From: Prevotellaceae bacterium UBA4336
Lineage (GTDB): Bacteria; Bacteroidota; Bacteroidia; Bacteroidales; Bacteroidaceae
Assembly: GCA_002394305.1 (NCBI GenBank)
Contig: DGTM01000011.1
Location: forward strand, 1 to 49,658
Length of the DNA stretch: 49,658 nucleotides
Direction: 5' to 3'
Of this stretch, positions 41,169 through 48,800 are shown in pieces. Each line of letters starts with the position of its first letter. Within the stretch, counting starts at the first letter, position 1. The notes under the pieces are model-generated. The model saw only the letters and a program-made list of their open reading frames with translations, did not search any database and had not been told where the DNA came from. The translations under genes and the position numbers were made by a program.

Positions 41169-41867
41169 TTATTGACGGTTCATTAACATCGCCACCTCTC
41201 GGTCGAGACGTTCGCCGCGCGCACGGACGTCCTGCAATTGAGCAGCAGCAATGAGATAAGGGTTGTTCGTGTCGAGCAGCCTATCCTCCGGGAACGGTTC
41301 TTCGGCTGGTGTCTCCATGGGAACGGCTTCCTCGGCAGGCGGCTCTGCTGTTATTTCCTCCCGGACGGCGGGTTTGTTTCTTCTCGCCAGCAGGGGCTTC
41401 TCAGGACACGGCACGCTGTGTCCTCCGTCACGGCACGCCGTGTCCCCTGTCACGGCACGCTGTGTTCCCTGTCGCGGCACGTTGTGTTTCTCCGTGTTGC
41501 CTGCCATCTTCTCCTCTGCGCTGTCCTGCGGCTCCGTCACTACCTCTGCAATGACTCGATGCTGTTGCTCGGGCTGAGGCTTCTCTATATTAAATATGAT
41601 GAGCAGTAGCACGCTGGCTGCGATGGCAAGAAAGCCCCAGACCCTCTCTGACTCCCCCTTAAAGAGGGAGGACTCCCTCCCTTTAAGGGAGGGTCGGGGA
41701 GGATCTTTCTCCCCCTTTAAGGGGGAGTCAGAGAGGGTCTGGAGGCTTTTCATCACCCTCTGCTCCATGTCGTCGGGCATCTTGAAGCCTGCTGCGCGGT
41801 CGTTCTGCCGCTGCAGGGCTTGGCGGAAAAGGTTCTTCGCTTCGCTCAGGCGGTTGTCGTTATTCAT
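41169..41867 (-). CDS. One-TM putative anti-sigma protein, module 2, carrying two repeat insertions
   Basis: This 232-residue protein overlaps the ECF sigma gene by 8 nt. Residues 1-42 are a cytoplasmic segment (NRLSEAKNLFRQALQRQNDR ... MEQRVMKSL). Residues about 43-77 (QTLSDSPLKGEKDPPRP and following) are encoded by a MITE-like element with perfect 28-bp ends. One TM helix follows (LAIAASVLLLIIF, about 80-92). Residues about 125-157 (HNVPRQGTQRAVTGDTACRD and flanks) are encoded by a 22-bp repeat array. The C-terminal periplasmic part ends LDREVAMLMNRQ. Despite the insertions the frame is intact. No zinc-binding anti-sigma motif is seen, so the role rests on gene order and topology. Confidence 0.78.
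   Translation of the reverse strand: MNNDNRLSEAKNLFRQALQRQNDRAAGFKMPDDMEQRVMKSLQTLSDSPLKGEKDPPRPSLKGRESSLFKGESERVWGFLAIAASVLLLIIFNIEKPQPEQQHRVIAEVVTEPQDSAEEKMAGNTEKHNVPRQGTQRAVTGDTACRDGGHSVPCPEKPLLARRNKPAVREEITAEPPAEEAVPMETPAEEPFPEDRLLDTNNPYLIAAAQLQDVRARGERLDREVAMLMNRQ
41399..41496. repeat. 22-bp repeat array 6, inside a coding sequence
   Basis: GGCACG occurs at 41410, 41432, 41454 and 41476, exactly every 22 bp, in units of the form ACGGCACGCTGTGTCC plus a 6-nt linker. GGACAC...GTGTCC (41404-41423) is a palindrome. Since 22 is not a multiple of 3, each unit is translated in a different frame, giving a 22-residue non-repetitive peptide per three units. It lies in the periplasmic part of the putative anti-sigma protein. 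Confidence 0.92.
41562..41631. repeat. 70-bp exact repeat, copy 2
   Basis: Identical to 39073-39142. It encodes the transmembrane helix of the module-2 anti-sigma-like protein and ends 5 bp before the MITE-like element at 41637. Confidence 0.9.
41637..41742. mobile_element. In-frame MITE-like element with perfect 28-bp inverted ends
   Basis: The ends 41637-41664 and 41715-41742 are perfect inverted repeats of 28 bp (CCAGACCCTCTCTGACTCCC and on). The 50-bp centre contains a further palindrome (CTCCCTCCCTTTAAGGGAGG). It is translated on the minus strand as about 35 residues without stop codons and keeps the host gene open. It belongs to the GC-rich family of 1386-1464 and 35040-35166. Confidence 0.92.
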
Positions 41868-42414
41868 GGTTTCGTATGTGTGTTAAGATGATTCTGAGTC
41901 TTTGTCGGATGCGGAAAAGCTGGCTGCTGAGGCGCGACACCTCGCGAGCCGTGGCCTGGCCCGCCTTGTCTGTGATGTAGGCAATCTCTTTTAGCGAGCG
42001 CCCGTCGTAGTAGAAGAGTTGCAGAAGTGTTTGCTCTTCCGGCGAGAGCTGCTGTATGGCTTCGTCCAGTTGCTGCGCCGTGGTGTCCTCCGGCAAGTCG
42101 TCCGGGATGTCGTCACTTATGTTAAGCGGCAGCTCGACCTGTCGTCTGTGCTTCCGCAGATGGTAGAGCGCCTCGTGATAGGCAATGCGTTGGAGCCAAG
42201 TCGGCAGCGATGCCCGCTGCGGGTCGAAGTCCTTCAGGTGCTGGAAGGCCGCGACGAAAGTGTTCTGCACCACGTCCTCCGCGTCCTCCTGCACCCCCAC
42301 GATACGTCCGACGAACACCATGAGCGATGGGCCGTAACGCTTCACGAGCTGGCCGAACGCCTTCGTCTCGCCGCCGCGTATGCTCGCTATGATGATGTTG
42401 TCGCCGTTTGTCAT
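41860..42414 (-). CDS. ECF-type RNA polymerase sigma factor, module 2
   Basis: This is 184 residues from the ATG at 42414 (MTNGDNIIIASIRGGETKAF); a TTG at 42456 would add 14 residues and is less likely. Region 2 is visible as VQEDAEDVVQNTFVAAFQHL and LPTWLQRIAYHEALYHLRKH. Region 4 is visible as LSPEEQTLLQLFYYDGRSLK and EIAYITDKAGQATAREVSRL. It is shorter than primary sigma factors and lacks region 1, as expected for ECF proteins. It overlaps the anti-sigma-like gene. Upstream, TACCTTTG on the minus strand (42542-42549) gives a leader of about 120 nt. Confidence 0.92.
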   Translation of the reverse strand: MTNGDNIIIASIRGGETKAFGQLVKRYGPSLMVFVGRIVGVQEDAEDVVQNTFVAAFQHLKDFDPQRASLPTWLQRIAYHEALYHLRKHRRQVELPLNISDDIPDDLPEDTTAQQLDEAIQQLSPEEQTLLQLFYYDGRSLKEIAYITDKAGQATAREVSRLSSQLFRIRQRLRIILTHIRNHE

Positions 42415-42541
42415 TCTTCGTTTGCCGTGCTTCGTTTCTACCTTATATAGACGCAAAAGGGCGAAATGTCACGCCGAGCATCGTTTTTTTCTGTTTTCAT
42501 TTGAAAAAGACGGAGCGCCGTGCCGCACGGCGTTGCCTCCG

Positions 42542-42549
42542 CAAAGGTA
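42542..42549 (-). promoter_or_regulatory. -7 promoter element (TACCTTTG)
   Basis: An exact TAnnTTTG match on the minus strand, 128 nt upstream of the ECF sigma ATG. The leader contains a GC-rich inverted repeat (42516-42532, CGCCGTGC/GCACGGCG). No -33 element is clear because the region beyond is repeat array. Confidence 0.5.
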
Positions 42550-42606
42550 CGAAATTTCGAACGAAGAACGCCTCCTCGCGCGCGATTATTTTATATATGT
42601 ACGCGC

Positions 42607-42830
42607 GAACAACTTCCTTCCCTCGCGGACACAACTTCCGTGCTTCGCGTCCACAACTTCTTCGCGGCTCGGATAAAAACTATTTCCAAGCCTTGGAAAT
42701 AAATTTCAAAAGCTTGGAAATATATTTCAGAGGCTTGGAAATATATTTCCGTGCCTCTGAAAAAGTTTTGTTCCCTGCGGCGAAGGATTTTATACCCTGT
42801 CGAGGGGATTTTTATATTGCGGGGGAGATG
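42607..42830. repeat. 21-22-bp periodic array 7, homologous to array 3
   Basis: ACAACTTC recurs at 42609, 42631 and 42653 (22 bp). TTGGAAATAnATTTC-type cores start at 42693, 42714 and 42735, then CTGAAAAAGTTTTG at 42757, then GGATTT at 42785 and 42806. The segment from AAAAACTATTTCCAAGCC through the GTGCC and TGAAAAAGTTTTGT units to the GGATTT units appears in the same order at 16940-17056. The 42415-42878 gap holds no gene. Confidence 0.88.
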
Positions 42831-42878
42831 ATTTTGGGGCAGTTTTTGCGGCTTTTGCTAACTTTTTCCGTGTTTTCC

Positions 42879-42909
42879 TTTGCCGATTGCCTAAATAATC
42901 GTAAATTTG
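42879..42909 (+). promoter_or_regulatory. Bacteroidetes-type promoter, copy 1
   Basis: TTTG (42879-42882), 19 nt, TAAATTTG (42902-42909): a full consensus match. About 60 bp around it are similar to the promoter at 43444-43474. It drives the small membrane-protein genes that follow. Confidence 0.82.
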
Positions 42910-42927
42910 CAGTTGTGGATAACTTGC

Positions 42928-43209
42928 GTGTTTGTCGCTTCAGGCACAAAAGACAGTTGCCCATCCGAGAAGAAAAAAAAGAAAAAGAGACTCAGATTCA
43001 ATAGTGCCATCAAGAAACGGACAATACTAAAGGCTAGCGACTATTGTCTGGACATATCCAAATTGATATTGGGTGGTGTCGTTTTGGCGGCAGTTATAGA
43101 TATGGGCATCAATGAGGGAGCTTTGTTCTTGATAGGCTTGGTGATTGTCATCAGCTTCGCAGCAATAGGGTTCTTTCTATACATTTTAGGTAATCAAACA
43201 AAATTGTAA
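42928..43209 (+). CDS. Small two-TM membrane protein
   Basis: This is a small integral membrane protein. A Lys-rich segment (EKKKKKKRLRFNSAIKKR) is followed by LKASDYCLDISKLILGGVVL and two hydrophobic helices (ILGGVVLAAVI and ALFLIGLVIVISFAAIGFFL) ending GNQTKL. It resembles small Bacteroidales membrane proteins of the DUF6722 type, which is a tentative match. No ATG fits. GTG 42928 is used here, about 12 nt after the expected transcription start, and the A8 run at 42972-42980 may hide a sequencing or programmed frameshift. Start is uncertain; the two helices are clear. The next small gene begins 13 nt after its stop. Confidence 0.55.
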   Translation: MFVASGTKDSCPSEKKKKKKRLRFNSAIKKRTILKASDYCLDISKLILGGVVLAAVIDMGINEGALFLIGLVIVISFAAIGFFLYILGNQTKL

Positions 43210-43222
43210 ATAGGAGAGGATT

Positions 43223-43336
43223 ATGGGACTTTATTATGTTTTCGTACCTTTGATGGTAATAGGTATCGTAGGAATGATCTGGTCCGGTTATGCGCTGTAC
43301 GAATCGGCAAAAAAGAATCATTGGACTATAGAGTGA
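43223..43336 (+). CDS. Very small (37-residue) membrane protein
   Basis: A complete ORF of 37 codons: MGLYYVFVPLMVIGIVGMIW, SGYALYESAKKNHWTIE. It is one predicted membrane helix with a short cytoplasmic tail. It begins 13 nt after the stop of the preceding small membrane-protein gene and is preceded by AGGAGAGGA, a good ribosome-binding site in a genome where these are rare. Together with the preceding protein it may form a small membrane complex. The function is unknown. Confidence 0.55.
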   Translation: MGLYYVFVPLMVIGIVGMIWSGYALYESAKKNHWTIE

Positions 43337-43383
43337 CGTGCAGCCAAACGTATAACAACCGATGGCTGAATTCAAACAAGATG

Positions 43384-43411
43384 AAAAAGGTGTCCGCGCG
43401 GATGCCTTTTT
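43384..43411 (+). terminator. Rho-independent terminator
   Basis: AAAAAGG and CCTTTTT arms with an inner GTCCGCGCGGAT core form a nearly perfect hairpin (43384-43411) with a T tail. It lies about 47 nt after the stop of the 37-residue membrane-protein gene and ends the small operon. Confidence 0.8.
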
Positions 43412-43443
43412 CTCGTTTTTTGCCAACTTTTTTGTTGTTTTCC

Positions 43444-43474
43444 TTTGCAGTTTTCCTAAATAGCTGTAAATTTG
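43444..43474 (+). promoter_or_regulatory. Bacteroidetes-type promoter, copy 2
   Basis: TTTG (43444-43447), 19 nt, TAAATTTG (43467-43474): a full consensus match. The sequence around it (TGTTTTCCTTTGC, CCTAAATA, GTAAATTTGC) repeats that of 42871-42910, so the promoter region was duplicated. It starts a transcript near 43481. Confidence 0.82.
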
Positions 43475-43480
43475 CGGCAT

Positions 43481-43822
43481 CGCTCTTAGCCCACGAGTGG
43501 GCAAGCGGGCGGTCTTATATATAAGAAAGACGTTTTCGAACGTCTGTCGTTGTGGGTCGTGAACTTCGCAAATTCAAATCATCACAACAGGCAGATGGCA
43601 ACCGGAGCGTCTGCGTGGTGCGTTTCTATATACATTATTATATAGTTCGTGCTGGCGTGGGCTTGCGAGCGTTGTCTATCCTGTGTGATGAGGGCAATGC
43701 GAAGGCCTGCGACCCCAGGATAGGCTGAGAAGCAAAACACCTGCGCCTTTTTTGTATATCTGCATGGATCAAGAATGAATCAATAATGTCGGCTTCGGGG
43801 TGTTTGCTGGCTTTCCAGACCG
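43481..43822 (+). ncRNA. Hairpin-rich leader or small RNA candidate
   Basis: About 340 nt lie between a consensus promoter and the next start codon. Perfect hairpins follow one another: CCCACGAGTGGG (43490-43501), TCTTATATATAAGA (43513-43526), AGACGTT TTCG AACGTCT (43528-43545), GCAGA...TCTGC (about 43592-43616), CTATATA/TATATAG (about 43626-43645) and CTATCCTG...CAGGATAG (about 43676-43725). A CTTTTTTG tract follows near 43748. It could be a separate small RNA ending at that tract or a regulated leader of the carbohydrate-binding operon. It does not match a riboswitch, 6S, SRP or RNase P RNA that I recognise. Confidence 0.5.
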
Positions 43823-45817
43823 ATGTCACGCTTATTTGCTGTTGCTGTCATCTTCCTCATTCATGCTACACATAGCGTATGTGCCGGGCAGGTGATTTTT
43901 GTCAAGGGAGGTAACATGGGGGCATGGCCTGTAGAGATGATTGACAGCCTTAAACCACGACCGGCATCCAGCTTTGATGTCTATTACCAAGGCCTCGAGA
44001 CTCCGAGGCGAGTAGAAGCTGATACCATGCTGTTCAATGGTAGGTTCTCAGACACATTGTACGTCCATTACGAAGCGGGTGTTGCAAGTATTGTAAACCC
44101 TGACCTGATGAACATTTTCACTGTCATTCAGCCCACGGTGACAGAGATACGGACAAACCGTCGGAAACCAGTAGTCTGCAAGCTCAGCGGTGAAGCCTCC
44201 AACCAGCGCATAATCATAAGAAGTGATACAGCAGTTACGCTTGTCCTCGACAATCTTTTACTTGCATCAGAGACCGGCAGTTGTATCAGCTTGCCAAACA
44301 AACATGAGGTTTTCGTAGAACTGCCAAAACATTCCTACAACACACTTACCGACGCAGCGACCTATAGCATCCTCGGGGATGATAAGGCTGATGCTGCCAT
44401 CTATACCCGTGGCTCCCTCTACATCCGTGGTGAGGGGGAACTGGCTGTCCTGGGACGTTACAAACACGCGATAGCCACCAAGAAGGACATAACCATGAGC
44501 AGTGGCTATTTGAATATCCTCGATACAGAGAAAAGCGGCATCGGTTGTGATAACTTCATCATGACAGGAGGAACAGTCAACCTGAACATAACCAAGCCTG
44601 CAGCCAAAGGTATTAAGACAAAAGAGACTTTCACTATGAGAGGTGGTAGCATTACTGCCACAGCTTCCGGCAAAGCGAAGATACTCAGCGCCGATGACAA
44701 AAGCTTCTGCACGTTGATAAAGAGCGACAGCCTGTTCACAATGTCCGGCGGAAACATAAGCATGCAACATTTTGGCAGCGGCGGTCGCTGTATATCGGTC
44801 GACGACGACATGACCGTAACAGGAGGTACTCTTAAACTGGAGACTCACGGTAACGGCGAAATATACATGACGTCACCAAAAGACTCGGACTATTATGTGC
44901 CTAAATGCATAAACGTGGATCACTGCCTGCGCATAGAGCGTGGAACCGTCGACCTGCTCGCTACGGGAAGAGGTGGAAAAGGCATCGACTGCTCCGACAC
45001 ACTCATCATAGGCCGTCCTACTGACGGATTCCTTGACAGTGACTCACTGACAATAAAAGTAGAGACCAGCGGCGCTGCCATGATATGCGACACAGTCCAT
45101 GACTACGTCACCGGATGTCCGAAAGCAATCAAAGGCGGAAACGATGTGGAAGTCTTCAGCGGGAACGTCATCGTCAGCACGCATGATATAGGCGGTGAGG
45201 GCATCGAGAGCAAGGGCGACTTGCGCACTTATTGTTGCACGATAGTGTCAGACGCGTATGACGACGGTATCAGCTCGACGAAGCGAATAGTCGTTAATGG
45301 CTCGCGCATATACTGCCACTCCATAAACAATGATGGCATTGACAGCAACGGCAAGATGACTGTCTTCGACGGTATAGTGGCGGCTGTCAGCGAGCATGAG
45401 ACAGACGAAAGCATCGATACGGACAACGGTCGGCTGTACTTGTACGGCGGCTGCGTTATAGGCATCGGGAATGACAGGACAGCCATCGGCTACTCCCAAC
45501 ATCCCTGCTACTCCACACAGCAGGACACCACATGGATATTCTCGCACAAGGGAGATAGCATCCACATAGAAGCAGACCAGTATCTCACCATTTCGCAGGG
45601 AGAGAGGGCCATCCTGTCGCTTCACCACTGTCAATCCAGCGACAACATATTCATCACCGTTGCATCGCCGCAAATGGATTGGGACCATGTATACGGTGTG
45701 TCTGACGGTCCCAAGCCGAACAGCCCCGATGAAGAGTGGTTCGGGGGAAGATGCGTCATCGGAGGCATACTGGAAGAATATAACGAACAACTAACTTTTA
45801 TACCCAAGAGACTATGA
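43823..45817 (+). CDS. Secreted carbohydrate-binding protein, Cthe_2159 (DUF4353) type
   Basis: This 664-residue exported protein has a signal peptide at residues 1-21 (ending SVCA). From about residue 130 it shows the right-handed beta-helix pattern of the Cthe_2159 family: repeated turns such as GSLYIRGEGELAVLG, KKDITMSSGYLNILDTEKSG, DNFIMTGGTVNLNITKPAAK, KGDLRTYCCTIVSDAYDDGI and NNDGIDSNGKMTVFDGIVAA. They include the D-G-I-S/D-G-I-D turns that bind calcium in the family. Cthe_2159 binds cellulose-like and polygalacturonate glycans. It overlaps the next gene by 4 bp (ATGA), so the two are co-translated and probably act together at the surface. Confidence 0.87.
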   Translation: MSRLFAVAVIFLIHATHSVCAGQVIFVKGGNMGAWPVEMIDSLKPRPASSFDVYYQGLETPRRVEADTMLFNGRFSDTLYVHYEAGVASIVNPDLMNIFTVIQPTVTEIRTNRRKPVVCKLSGEASNQRIIIRSDTAVTLVLDNLLLASETGSCISLPNKHEVFVELPKHSYNTLTDAATYSILGDDKADAAIYTRGSLYIRGEGELAVLGRYKHAIATKKDITMSSGYLNILDTEKSGIGCDNFIMTGGTVNLNITKPAAKGIKTKETFTMRGGSITATASGKAKILSADDKSFCTLIKSDSLFTMSGGNISMQHFGSGGRCISVDDDMTVTGGTLKLETHGNGEIYMTSPKDSDYYVPKCINVDHCLRIERGTVDLLATGRGGKGIDCSDTLIIGRPTDGFLDSDSLTIKVETSGAAMICDTVHDYVTGCPKAIKGGNDVEVFSGNVIVSTHDIGGEGIESKGDLRTYCCTIVSDAYDDGISSTKRIVVNGSRIYCHSINNDGIDSNGKMTVFDGIVAAVSEHETDESIDTDNGRLYLYGGCVIGIGNDRTAIGYSQHPCYSTQQDTTWIFSHKGDSIHIEADQYLTISQGERAILSLHHCQSSDNIFITVASPQMDWDHVYGVSDGPKPNSPDEEWFGGRCVIGGILEEYNEQLTFIPKRL

Positions 45818-48800
45818 GACATTCTATTTTTCACGGGCTGGCACTGCTTGCCGCCTGGCTGCTTGTGACACATGCATACTCACAGGACATGTGGGATGGC
45901 ACCAGCGTCAGCAGTGACTTCCATGCAGGCGCCGGCACCGCGTCCAACCCCTACCAAATCCGGACTGGTGCGCAACTGATGTACTTCGTCAACCAAGTAA
46001 ATGCGGGAAACACATTTGCAGGAAAGACAGTTAAGATGATGAACGACATCGACCTGAACGGGAACGATTTTTCATGCTCAGCCGACTTTGCCGGAATCTT
46101 TGATGGCGGACAGAACGATTTGCGCGTCAAGTTCAACAAAGCCTATCATCTGTTTTCGTCCGTCAGCGGAACTATCAGAGACCTCAGACTTCTCTCCTCA
46201 TTCAATGACCACGACGGCTATCCCCACTATTCACCCGTCTATCTGGTGTCGGTTTTGCGCGAGGGGGCGCTCATCGAAAACTGCGAATATGTGATAGAAG
46301 ACGGCTATGTATATGGCTACACAACAACTTTTGTAGATGGAAACTTTGGCACACTGAGAAATTGCTATGCCACGGGCTCATATCGGAGTTATGGCGCAGG
46401 TTCATATGTCCGCAACGGCCAGGTCGGGATGCTTGTGTCAAACAACAGGGCTACCGGCATTGTCGAAAACTGCAAGGGAGACACCTATAAATCCGGCCGT
46501 AACTATGAAGGAGCCCTGTTGCCGCTTGTCACAAACAATCAGGGAACCATCATTGAGGGTGAGTATGTGTCCACCTTCATAACGCCTGCCGAATGTACTG
46601 TAGAATTTATCGATATGATGTTCAATCAGGATTTCCCTTCCCGAACAGTAAGTAACGGTCAGGTGGTCGGAGAACTGCCTACAGCCAGAGACAATTGGAC
46701 GCTTACTGGTTGGATGAGGGGTGGCAAGAAGGTCAATCCAACAGATACCGTGCAGGACAACTGGACACTTTTTGCCAGATGGGAGCAGGTGATTCGCCGT
46801 CAGCCTACACGGACGGACATGACTGTTGACGTGGATGACATTGATAATGCCCGGTTCCAGTGGTACAGCCTCGTAGAAGACACCACACACATCGAAGGAT
46901 GGGTGTCGCCAGGTATCAGCGATGGCGAGACAACCACAAAGGAACTGACCTTCAATGCGGAATCCGGACAATCACTCATCATAAAGTATGACTTGTCGAG
47001 CGAAGAAGATGCAGACTACTTCAAAGTGTACCTGAACGGACAATTAGCCCTCGAAACATCCGGAAGCAGGAAAGGACAGTTCCAGACACCAATAATTGAC
47101 TCCGGAGAAAAAACGCTGACCCTCTCCTATACAAAAGATGAGAGCTGGGACTCCGGCAGGGACAATGTGATAGTCTCGGACATCATGATCGTGAACGTAG
47201 GAAAACAGGTAAACTGCAAAACGTGCACACTGCCAGCAGACTTCATCTCTCCCGACTCTGCCTATTTCTGCGGGATAAGTTATACCAACTCAAACACAGT
47301 TCTCTATACAGACACGATAGACTTTCGCTCCGGCACCCATGATGTGGGTGACACCGACATCTCGCAGTTGGACAACACTGTATACTTCCCTGCAGCTGAG
47401 GGATTGGTCGGCACACAGACTACCCTGTCGTTGCAGATGAAGAACGTAGTGCAGGTCACGGGTTTCCAGTGCGATCTGTACCTGCCGGAAGGTATTTCGG
47501 TGAACAAAGACAGCCAGGGATTCTACGACGTGTATCTCAGCAATGAGCGTACGACATCTGCCAAGACTAATATATTCGACTGTGCCTTGCAGACTGACGG
47601 GTCGCTACGTATAATATGCAGCTCTACGAAGAGCTTCGCATTCAGCGGGAACAGCGGCGAGGTGGCTACGGTGGTGCTACAGTTGAGCGAAAACCTGAAC
47701 GTGGGCGATTACCCCGTCATACTAAGAAACATCGTGATTAGCGACAAGAACAGCAACACCTATGAAGTGGACTGTGTGAAGAGCACGCTGACCATAGCGG
47801 ACTATACTCCTGGCGACGTGAACAACGACCGGAAGGTCAACGTGGGCGACATCACCGGAATAGCCAATTATATACTCGGCAATACGCCAACCAACTTCGT
47901 AACTAAGGCTGCCGACGTGAATATGGACGGAAACATAAATGTGGGCGACATAACTGGCATCGCCAACTTGATTCTCTATGGTGCGGTGAAGCCCGCGCAG
48001 GTCAGATCCTTGCAACGCGTGAACGTATACGATGACGGCAGCAACACTATCAGCATCGACGATGTCACCGTGGCACAGGGCGAACGGCAGACTCTTTCTG
48101 TCTGTCTGAAGAACACCGTCGTTGCCTGCGGTCTGCAGTTCGATCTTTACCTGCCTGAAGGTATCATTATCCCGCAGGACGAAGATGGCTTGTACCTGGT
48201 GAGTCTCGGAAACCGGACGTCAGCAGCAAAAACCAACATCTTCGAGTGTGCTGTTCAGCCGGACGGAGCATACCGTGTGTTGATGGGTAGCACCAAATCT
48301 GCCGCCTTCACGGGTAGCGATGGAACGATATGCACCATCACTATCGAAGCGGATGCCAATGCGACGGTGGGCACGCAGTTGGTGGAAGCGAGGAACATCT
48401 TCGTTTCCGACACAAATAGCGACACCTACGAAACTACTTCCTGCACCTTTCGTCTGACCGTGACGGAACCTTCCGATACCTACGTAGTGCTCGATGAGAA
48501 CTCCACTGCCGTTCCTGCTGCCGCATCGGGTGTGGATGTTCGAGTGAAACGCACCATTAAGGCTGGCGAGTGGAGCACTATCTGTCTGCCCTTTGCCATG
48601 TCGGAAGCACAGGTAAAGGAGACCTTTGGCGAAGATGTGGATTTGGCAGACTTCGACGGGACTGATCCTGAGTTTGATGGTGACGATTGTGTGGGTATTA
48701 GGGCCAATTTTACAAGTGTAAATGCGATTGAGGCTAACCACCCTTATATAATTAAGGTGTCGCAACCGATATCTGAGTTTACTCTGGATGATGTTGATAT

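Noticed and set aside
42907..42927. TTG start for the small two-TM protein
   Set aside because: The TTG is the last part of the -7 element TAAATTTG at 42902-42909, so it would lie upstream of the transcript start.
43481..43822. 6S RNA, SRP RNA, tmRNA or a known riboswitch
   Set aside because: I looked for the characteristic conserved segments of these RNAs and did not find them; only hairpins are supported.
43638..43829. 63-codon minus-strand frame in the hairpin-rich leader
   Set aside because: There is no homology, start signal or promoter, and the sequence is better explained by RNA hairpins on the plus strand.
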